Notes under the pieces: generated by a model
Seen by the model: only the letters and a program-made list of their open reading frames with translations
What the model was told of the DNA's origin: nothing
Databases searched by the model: none
Translations under genes and position numbers: made by a program
Part shown: positions 1 to 3,949 of the stretch, in pieces
How the letters are laid out: each line of letters begins with the position of its first letter
Position numbering within the stretch: position 1 is the first letter of the stretch
Source: Candidatus Nitrosotalea sp. FS
GTDB lineage: Archaea; Thermoproteota; Nitrososphaeria; Nitrososphaerales; Nitrosopumilaceae
Reading direction: 5' to 3'
Length of the DNA: 5,702 nt
NCBI RefSeq assembly: GCF_011319475.1
Contig: NZ_RCMC01000244.1
Location: forward strand, 5,380 to 11,081

Positions 1-1
1 A

Positions 2-196
2 CAAAGAAAGGGTCGTACAGGAAGAAAAGATTATGGAAGACTGGTAGTCTTGATTGCAAAAGATACCACCGATGAGACATATTACTGGATAGGAAAACGC
101 AAGGTTACAGCTGCAAAAGGCATGGGTGAGAAGATGAATAAATTCTTGCAACAAGAGACACCCAAATCAAAGACAGGCCTAGATTCATTCTTCTAG
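2..196 (+). CDS. Hef/FANCM-type superfamily 2 DNA helicase, C-terminal end (5' truncated)
   Basis: The reading frame enters from the left edge and gives 64 residues before TAG. It begins inside helicase motif VI (QRKGRTGR, fragment residues 1-8), which carries the arginine finger for ATP hydrolysis. A conserved-looking stretch follows, with LVVLIAKDTTDETYYW at about residues 14-29, as in the Hef/FANCM family of helicases acting on stalled or branched replication forks. Euryarchaeal Hef continues into an XPF/ERCC4 nuclease domain. Here only about 35 residues follow and there is no nuclease domain, so this is a helicase-only form. The tail ends KTGLDSFF (57-64), which resembles a PCNA-interacting (PIP) box with Lys where Gln is usual. 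The family call is good; the exact subfamily is inferred from the short visible end, and the ATP-binding domain lies outside the window. Confidence 0.8.
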   Translation, partial: QRKGRTGRKDYGRLVVLIAKDTTDETYYWIGKRKVTAAKGMGEKMNKFLQQETPKSKTGLDSFF

Positions 197-241
197 GTTC
201 GTACACAGTCATGAAATTGTGGGCATCAGATAAAATCACAG

Positions 242-250
242 TTAAATATC
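242..250 (+). promoter_or_regulatory. TATA-like box of the PEFG-protein gene
   Basis: TTAAATATC is centred about 27 bases before the ATG at 273, the spacing expected for an archaeal TATA box when the transcript begins at the start codon. No Shine-Dalgarno-like sequence precedes the ATG, which fits a leaderless mRNA. Identified by eye only. Confidence 0.5.
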
Positions 251-272
251 ATATGGATGCCACAAACTTTTG

Positions 273-1049
273 ATGATATCTACAAAAAACATATTCATTC
301 TAATCGCACTTGTTGTTATACCTTCAACTATTCTTCCAATTTATGCAGACGATTCGTCTGGAATCACTGCAACTGTAAACAAGCCATCATACCAACCAGG
401 TGACAAGGTAATAATCAGCGGTTCGGTAGGCCAGATAGTAAACAGTAACCCTGTCACAATAATTGTCCGAAACCCTATGGGTAATGTCTATGATGTAGGG
501 CAAGAAAAATTGCTAAACAATTTGTTTGTTCATGATTTTGTACTAAACGATGATTCCATGGGCGGAACATATTCTGTAAACATCAAGTATGGCCCTTCAT
601 CAGATCAGTTGTATTTTGTATTAAATGCAGGAGCGTTGACCACAATTCCTGTCTTTGACAGCGAGATAAAAATAAGGACAAACGGTACAAACTTGATAAA
701 ATACGGTGATGTTTCAGTGTCTACAACTGAGAAGATAATCAAGATTTCAATGGATACCACAAAAATAATTGGTGGGTCAATAAACCAACAGTATCAAATT
801 CCAAAGAAAATAGTTGACACACCTGGAGGAAATATAGTATTGAAAGTAAATGGAAACCAGATCTTGTGTGCACAGAGTGAAACTGACACGACTAGAATAC
901 TTGATTGTTCCATTCCTTCAAACTCAAATGAGATTGAACTAACTGGTGCCACGGTAATTCCAGAGTTTGGTCCATTGGCAGGCCTTGCAATAGCTATATC
1001 CATAATTGCAGCGGTAACATTGTCACGAGTCTCAAAGATTCATTTTTAG
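273..1049 (+). CDS. Secreted PEFG-CTERM surface protein with beta-sandwich domain
   Basis: This is a 258-residue exported protein, function unknown. Residues 1-25 form a Sec-type signal peptide: Lys5, a hydrophobic core, and a likely cut after Ile-Tyr-Ala before Asp26-Asp27. Residues about 30-118 read as a beta-sandwich of the kind seen in macroglobulin/Big-like extracellular domains, with a YQPGDKVIISG segment and a later GGTYSVNIKYG strand. A second beta-rich part (about 129-225) holds the only two cysteines, C199 and C212, which could form a disulphide. The C-terminus has PEFG at 230-233, a hydrophobic membrane helix (about 234-250) and a short basic tail with Arg and Lys. This is the PEFG-CTERM architecture of thaumarchaea, thought to be processed by an archaeosortase and anchored at the cell surface. 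ATG273 is preferred to the TTG at 270 because of its distance from the TATA-like box. The stop codon interleaves with that of the convergent gene. Confidence 0.85.
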   Translation: MISTKNIFILIALVVIPSTILPIYADDSSGITATVNKPSYQPGDKVIISGSVGQIVNSNPVTIIVRNPMGNVYDVGQEKLLNNLFVHDFVLNDDSMGGTYSVNIKYGPSSDQLYFVLNAGALTTIPVFDSEIKIRTNGTNLIKYGDVSVSTTEKIIKISMDTTKIIGGSINQQYQIPKKIVDTPGGNIVLKVNGNQILCAQSETDTTRILDCSIPSNSNEIELTGATVIPEFGPLAGLAIAISIIAAVTLSRVSKIHF

Positions 1050-1564
1050 ACATTATCTTGCAGGCTCTCAACTGTAATACACTTGATCTTGTCTTTTAGG
1101 TCCTGAATTTTCAAATAATATTTGGAGATCTCTTTTTGTGTAAGGTATTTTTCTTTTTCAAATTTTTTCACATGAGACTCACATATCCAGAGAAACTCTA
1201 AATCATATGATATTGAATCATGAGAGTTGTTTTCTGCCATGGTATCAGGATGCTCCTTTTCAAACTTCATCATTTGTGGCAATAACTCCAGGTTGTTTTT
1301 GACCAAGTTTAGAAACGAGTCAAGCTCATGTTTTAGTGACTTGTTGTCACGAATCTGTTGTGTCCAGACAGGCTTGGCTTTATCATGGTACACAAGTTTC
1401 TGAAATGACAAATCTATTCCAAACGTATCTAGAACATCTTTTGCGATTTCTTCCTTGACATTTTCTGACATTTTTATCAAATCATCAGTTGAATTGTCTT
1501 TTATGCGCATCTTGTATGTTTTAGATATGGTATCATACCATACTTTGTTCAAATAATGCAACAA
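1046..1564 (-). CDS. Conserved-looking hypothetical protein, helical, unrecognised
   Basis: I do not recognise this 172-residue protein. It is charged, predicted mostly helical, and has no signal peptide, membrane segment or metal-binding motif; its only cysteines are the isolated pair C128 and C163. The C-terminal third is rich in Lys and Glu and could form coiled-coil helices. The start is uncertain. The frame opens after TAA at 1571-1573 and offers TTG at 1564 and 1561, then ATG at 1510 (residue 19). The longest form is given. With ATG1510 the protein has 154 residues and a 17-base palindrome falls just upstream of the gene instead of inside it. It is divergent from the RAM gene and shares a short control region with it. 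Its stop (TAA on the minus strand, 1046-1048) interleaves with the TAG of the PEFG gene. I am fairly confident it is a real gene, because it fills the gap and has protein-like composition. Confidence 0.65.
   Translation of the reverse strand: MLHYLNKVWYDTISKTYKMRIKDNSTDDLIKMSENVKEEIAKDVLDTFGIDLSFQKLVYHDKAKPVWTQQIRDNKSLKHELDSFLNLVKNNLELLPQMMKFEKEHPDTMAENNSHDSISYDLEFLWICESHVKKFEKEKYLTQKEISKYYLKIQDLKDKIKCITVESLQDNV
1133..1168 (+). terminator. T-rich tracts, possible terminator of the PEFG-protein gene
   Basis: The plus strand carries four T runs: T5 at 1133-1137, T5 at 1148-1152, T5 at 1154-1158 and T6 at 1163-1168. Archaeal intrinsic termination uses such U-tracts without a hairpin. They begin about 84 bases past the PEFG gene stop and lie inside the antisense gene, where they also encode Lys/Glu-rich sequence, so codon use alone could explain them. 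Confidence 0.3.
1526..1542. repeat. 17-base perfect palindrome near the start of the 1046-1564 gene
   Basis: TATGGTATCATACCATA has 8-base arms around one central base. It is coding if the minus-strand gene starts at TTG1564 or TTG1561. It lies 16-32 bases upstream if the gene starts at ATG1510, where it would overlap the promoter. One palindrome of this quality could arise by chance in a window of this size, so its role is a guess. Confidence 0.4.
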
Positions 1565-1580
1565 ATTGGTTTAGAGCTGG

Positions 1581-1596
1581 TTTACAAAATTGTAAA
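1581..1596. promoter_or_regulatory. Inverted repeat between divergent genes, candidate operator
   Basis: TTTACAA and TTGTAAA form perfect 7-base arms around AA. The element sits 7 bases upstream of the TATA-like box of the RAM gene and 17-32 bases before the TTG start of the divergent gene, so it would overlap that gene's core promoter. The position suits a regulator controlling one or both genes. The arms are short and AT-rich, so chance cannot be ruled out. Confidence 0.4.
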
Positions 1597-1603
1597 AGAT
1601 AAG

Positions 1604-1611
1604 TTATTTAA
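1604..1611 (+). promoter_or_regulatory. TATA-like box of the RAM-domain gene
   Basis: TTATTTAA is centred about 28 bases before ATG1636, with no ribosome-binding-like sequence in between. This spacing fits a leaderless archaeal promoter. Confidence 0.5.
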
Positions 1612-1635
1612 CATCCAATATGGCAAAACCATTGT

Positions 1636-1890
1636 ATGATTACATACATTCTTGCAACGTGCATCCCAGGAAATGAAAAAGAGGTAATACAAAAGATCAA
1701 GGAGATACCAAACGTGGTCGAGGTAAACGGAATAATGGGAAAATACGACATATTTGTAAAGATCCAAGCAGGCGAAGTAATGAAAGTGGATTTGACAATA
1801 AGCAAGGTGAGAAGCGTTCCACATGTTACAAGTACCGTCTCAATACCTGCAATTTATGGTCAGGGCGGTACAATTGACAGTGAAAAGTAG
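1636..1890 (+). CDS. Stand-alone Lrp/AsnC-type ligand-binding (RAM) domain protein
   Basis: An 84-residue protein that matches the C-terminal RAM (ACT-like alpha/beta sandwich) domain of Lrp/AsnC regulators along its whole length. It opens with a first strand (ITYILATCIPG), followed by a helix (about 14-23), a Val-rich strand (about 26-32), the family's GKYDIFVKI segment (35-43), a second helix, and a closing strand with VPHVTSTVSI (61-70). There is no helix-turn-helix, so it is unlikely to bind DNA alone. In the family such single-domain proteins assemble into dimers or larger rings and bind amino acids or similar small effectors, sometimes acting with full-length Lrp partners. The ligand here cannot be read. 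The ATG is well supported by the TATA-like box upstream. It is divergent from the 1046-1564 gene, and a 53-base gap separates it from the next gene. Confidence 0.85.
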   Translation: MITYILATCIPGNEKEVIQKIKEIPNVVEVNGIMGKYDIFVKIQAGEVMKVDLTISKVRSVPHVTSTVSIPAIYGQGGTIDSEK

Positions 1891-1943
1891 ATTTCATTAA
1901 AATTTTACCCAAAGATTATCTAGATTGGTCACGATATGATACC

Positions 1944-2339
1944 ATGGGAAAGATAATCGAAGTTGTAGACCCACACAGGATAGAAAGAGCACCTGACAAG
2001 ACTGTCGTATTAATGTCGGATGGAAAATTTCTTGAAAGAGGTCATGTCGTAAAAAACATCTGCCTAAACCTATATCTTCAGAAAAAAGATGAAAAACTTG
2101 GCCCCTATTCTCTGATAACAGTGCTTGTTGAGACTGACAAGGGAGTAATAGAAATGACATATGACGAAGGATATAGGGGTGAAAATGCAATAGAGGAAGC
2201 CGTTGCATTTCTTACATCACATCTTGGAATATCTGGGCTCATCTTGAGGTCAATCATCCAGATGGACCAATCAATGAATAGAAATAATTTATTGGTGATA
2301 GATTCCAGTGAACAAGACGTCGAATTTTATGAAGTTTGA
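1944..2339 (+). CDS. Hypothetical protein, 131 residues, unrecognised
   Basis: I do not recognise a family. The protein is soluble, mixed alpha/beta and slightly acidic, with no signal peptide. Residues 1-35 read as strand-rich with a DGKFLERG turn (26-33). A strand pair follows at about 55-74 (SLITVLVETDKGVIEMTYDE), then a helix at about 80-95 (ENAIEEAVAFLTSHLG). It has one cysteine (C40). A weak TATA-like stretch (AAAGATTATC, 1911-1920) lies about 28 bases before ATG1944, so it may have its own promoter. Its last 11 bases overlap the start of the next small gene in another frame, which suggests the two are co-transcribed and perhaps translationally coupled. It is confidently coding; no function is proposed. 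Confidence 0.75.
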   Translation: MGKIIEVVDPHRIERAPDKTVVLMSDGKFLERGHVVKNICLNLYLQKKDEKLGPYSLITVLVETDKGVIEMTYDEGYRGENAIEEAVAFLTSHLGISGLILRSIIQMDQSMNRNNLLVIDSSEQDVEFYEV

Positions 2340-2472
2340 AAGAAAGCCTATTGAAGTAAATCCAACTTGTGCCATGTGTGCAAGACCCATACAAGATCAC
2401 AGCCAAGAGCAAATGAAATTCTGTGCTGATGAAAGACGCAAATCGAACAATGTAAAAATAACCAAATCATAG
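2329..2472 (+). CDS. Small zinc-finger-like protein, 47 residues
   Basis: A short frame from ATG2329 to TAG2470-2472 overlaps the end of the upstream gene by 11 bases. It carries a Cys-x2-Cys pair (C14, C17), His24, and Cys32 in the segment KFCADERRK. This matches half of a zinc-ribbon or treble-clef motif, CxxCxxPI... followed by FCS..CRK, as in many tiny archaeal and bacterial zinc-binding proteins. The expected fourth cysteine is missing, with an Arg near that place, so His24 may be the fourth ligand or the site may be degenerate. The protein is basic at the C-terminus, ending VKITKS, which could contact nucleic acid. Frame integrity, cysteine spacing and overlap with the neighbour support a real gene; the function is unknown. 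It fills most of a gap of about 150 bases that would otherwise be empty. Confidence 0.7.
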   Translation: MKFERKPIEVNPTCAMCARPIQDHSQEQMKFCADERRKSNNVKITKS

Positions 2473-2488
2473 TTTCCATGACATAGTT

Positions 2489-2749
2489 TTGGTCAGATAC
2501 AGAGCAGTTCCTCCAGATTCCTATCTTCGCGTAAAAAAGGGACTGCAAAATGATCATGTCCTGTCCCAATATCCATCATTTCATGATGCAATGCTTGAAT
2601 CATTTGAAATCATATCAATTGACGGAAAAATTGCCATATACTATTACAAGGATGGAACACTTGCAGTAGAAGGCAATGAGAAGGATCCGTTATTTCGCAG
2701 AATAATTCGTCAGGTAAACAAACTTGTCTCAAAGAAAGAATACATCTGA
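2489..2749 (+). CDS. Small hypothetical protein, possible TBP-like fold, 86 residues
   Basis: The frame is open only from base 2462 and TTG2489 is the only usual start near the 5' end, so a TTG start is nearly forced. The gene follows the zinc-finger gene by 16 bases and is probably in the same transcript. The middle reads as a beta-hairpin (SFEIISIDGKIAIYYYKDG, about 38-56) followed by TLAVEG (57-62) and a long basic helix (about 67-83, FRRIIRQVNKLVSKK). The pattern of YKDGTLAVEG then helix recalls the TBP-like half-domains found, for example, at the N-terminus of RNase HIII. That is a structural guess from pattern only. The basic helix would fit nucleic-acid contact. Its end is 5 bases from the stop of the convergent gene. 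Confidence 0.7.
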   Translation: MVRYRAVPPDSYLRVKKGLQNDHVLSQYPSFHDAMLESFEIISIDGKIAIYYYKDGTLAVEGNEKDPLFRRIIRQVNKLVSKKEYI

Positions 2750-2754
2750 GTGTA

Positions 2755-3414
2755 TCACAGGTCTAACTCGCTAGCATCTTGCAGCTTTTCAGTCAGATCA
2801 AGATACGTGTATGGGTCTAGTTGTTTTGCAAATCCCTTGTCAATGTTGATGAGATATACAGAATGCAATCTAGCATTGAGAATATCATCAATTTCAATTG
2901 GAGGGTTTTTGTAGAATCTGTCTACCAAATTTTTTATTCTTTGAACCTCTTCTATTTTTCTATCACTCGGTGGTTGGAGAAATAATTTTGGAATGGGCAG
3001 TATTCCAACAACGGGTGTAGCAAGTGCAAATTTAGAACAGTGTTGACTGTATCTTGCTATCTTGCTTGATATTCTTGCCACGTAATAGTCAATGGTATCC
3101 AATGCATGATCAGGCGGGGTAAAGCCTGTTTCAATCTCCATGATGAATGTGCCATCACCTTTTGTTGCAAATACATCACAGACAAGAATGTTGGAGAGTT
3201 GTTTTTCGATGTCAACGGTATAACCATGAGATATCAAATTAGCGGCGCAGATCATCTCTAGTACAGAGTGATTTATCTTTACAAGATTTTTCTTGTATAG
3301 TTCTATCAATCGTTCTCGTACAAAATTTATCCTTGATTTTATTTCTGGAGTATGTCCATTTGTTAGTTTTTCAGCAACGGTATACACATCATCTGTGAAT
3401 TTTTCTAAATCCAA
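2755..3414 (-). CDS. Putative PD-(D/E)XK-fold nuclease-like protein, 219 residues
   Basis: No named family is recognised, but the layout suits the PD-(D/E)XK nuclease fold. An N-terminal helical part (1-48) is followed by a helix with Glu53 (VLEMICAANLISHGYTV, 51-67). Next come a strand with Asp80 (ILVCDVFAT) and a turn (KGDG), then a strand with Glu93 and Glu95 (FIMEIETG). A helix (DTIDYYVARISSKIARY, 106-122) and a strand (KFALATPV) complete the core. D80...E93-x-E95 matches the active-site spacing, with Glu in place of the usual Lys; ExE variants are known in BamHI-type enzymes. The C-terminal 70 residues are helical and unassigned. The start is TTG3414, because TAG lies one codon upstream; GTG3387 is the alternative. 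No methyltransferase or helicase partner is adjacent. It is convergent with the 2489-2749 gene. Catalytic activity is inferred and it could be an inactive relative. Confidence 0.7.
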   Translation of the reverse strand: MDLEKFTDDVYTVAEKLTNGHTPEIKSRINFVRERLIELYKKNLVKINHSVLEMICAANLISHGYTVDIEKQLSNILVCDVFATKGDGTFIMEIETGFTPPDHALDTIDYYVARISSKIARYSQHCSKFALATPVVGILPIPKLFLQPPSDRKIEEVQRIKNLVDRFYKNPPIEIDDILNARLHSVYLINIDKGFAKQLDPYTYLDLTEKLQDASELDL

Positions 3415-3499
3415 AATCTACTATTTCAAATCTAGCACGGGGTTTAAGAGGATAACTGAATAAAACAGGCAGGCTTGACATAAATAAATTTTAAAAAGA

Positions 3500-3507
3500 T
3501 TTTTTAT
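3500..3507 (+). promoter_or_regulatory. TATA-like box of the 3529-3783 gene
   Basis: TTTTTTAT is centred about 25 bases before ATG3529, within a strongly AT-rich stretch (3481-3507) that also offers TTTTAAAA nearby. It supports ATG3529 over the TTG at 3517. Confidence 0.45.
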
Positions 3508-3528
3508 CAAGACAAATTGGTCATAATC

Positions 3529-3783
3529 ATGGCAGAATTGTCAAACGATGATAAACTGGTATTGCTCCAGCATGCCATTTCAAAGTATGAGGATGAAAAT
3601 ACGTTGCTTGAAAAACTCAAGGCCGTATTACCTCAAAAAGACATTGACAGAGGCATTGCAACCCTGATTGCCACGCAGAGGGTCAGAAGAATTGGCCCAG
3701 ACGTATTACAAAATAATGTCAGTCACATAGGAGAACTCCCTGAAATTTTACCACACATAAAGCAGATTATAGATAACATCTAG
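3529..3783 (+). CDS. Small helical hypothetical protein, 84 residues
   Basis: Not recognised. The protein starts MAELSNDDKLVLLQHAIS and seems built of short helices (about 6-19, 24-34, 38-50) followed by a QRVRRIGPDVLQ segment (50-61) that could be a strand or wing, then a final helix (about 71-83, ILPHIKQIIDNI). The order of helices followed by a possible basic wing is compatible with a winged-helix DNA-binding fold, but this is weak. There are no cysteines, signal peptide or membrane segment. The ATG at 3529 is chosen for its TATA spacing; the TTG at 3517 would add four residues. It seems to be a single-gene transcript, divergent from the nuclease-like gene (115 bases between starts) and followed by the repeat-bearing spacer. 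Confidence 0.7.
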   Translation: MAELSNDDKLVLLQHAISKYEDENTLLEKLKAVLPQKDIDRGIATLIATQRVRRIGPDVLQNNVSHIGELPEILPHIKQIIDNI

Positions 3784-3822
3784 TTCAGAAACATTGTACC
3801 ATACCATTTGACCACTCCCCCC

Positions 3823-3833
3823 AAAATGGACAA
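3823..3833 (+). repeat. Extra half-site of the downstream inverted repeat
   Basis: AAAATGGACAA here recurs exactly at 3856-3866, inside the inverted repeat. The offset is 33 bases, about three helical turns, so both copies face the same side of the DNA. It follows directly on a C6 run (3817-3822) that stands out in this AT-rich spacer. Confidence 0.55.
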
Positions 3834-3845
3834 AACCAGGAACGG

Positions 3846-3868
3846 AATTGTCCATAAAATGGACAATT
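3846..3868. promoter_or_regulatory. Perfect 10-base inverted repeat, candidate operator upstream of the dehydrogenase
   Basis: The arms AATTGTCCAT (3846-3855) and ATGGACAATT (3859-3868) are perfect complements around AAA. The element starts 63 bases after the stop of the small upstream gene and ends 81 bases before the dehydrogenase ATG. With the half-site at 3823 it gives three copies of TTGTCCAT in 46 bases. This layout is typical of a binding region for a dimeric regulator upstream of a promoter. Archaeal terminators do not normally need hairpins and no T-run follows, so termination is less likely. An RNA hairpin in the 3' end of the upstream transcript is another option. Confidence 0.55.
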
Positions 3869-3918
3869 GAATTTTGCAATCTGAATAATTAAATGAAAAA
3901 AGATGCATCTCCAAAAAC

Positions 3919-3927
3919 TTACAAATA
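3919..3927 (+). promoter_or_regulatory. TATA-like box of the dehydrogenase gene
   Basis: TTACAAATA is centred about 27 bases before ATG3950, again compatible with a leaderless mRNA. An alternative, AATTAAAT at 3887-3894, would give a transcript start near 3916 and a leader of about 34 bases. Confidence 0.4.
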
Positions 3928-3949
3928 GATGTGTTTTAGACCAGTAAAC

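Noticed and set aside
211..273. A 20-codon frame (ATG211 to TGA271-273) that overlaps the start of the PEFG-protein gene.
   Set aside because: It covers the TATA-like box, has no recognisable motif and is too short to tell from chance.
1237..1947. TGATACCATGG occurs at 1937-1947 and, inverted, at 1237-1247, and it resembles the palindrome at 1526-1542.
   Set aside because: One copy is mid-gene and the other spans a start codon; with only partial matches there is no consistent promoter position, so coincidence is likely.
1897..2208. A 103-codon minus-strand open frame opposite the 131-residue gene.
   Set aside because: Its composition (many Leu, His, Gln and Cys) is typical of an antisense shadow; the plus-strand frame has a better promoter and an overlapping partner gene.
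3481..3507. A/T-rich near-palindromic stretch with TTTTAAAA and TAAAAAGATTTTTTA.
   Set aside because: It is made of A and T runs and is explained by the core promoter of the 3529-3783 gene.
3893..3928. An 11-codon frame (MKKDASPKTYK) just upstream of the dehydrogenase.
   Set aside because: Very short, and it overlaps the likely TATA-like box; there is no evidence for a leader peptide.
3929..3949. An upstream in-frame ATG that would add seven residues (MCFRPVN) to the dehydrogenase.
   Set aside because: Family members start directly before the Rossmann strand, and ATG3950 fits the TATA-like box spacing better.
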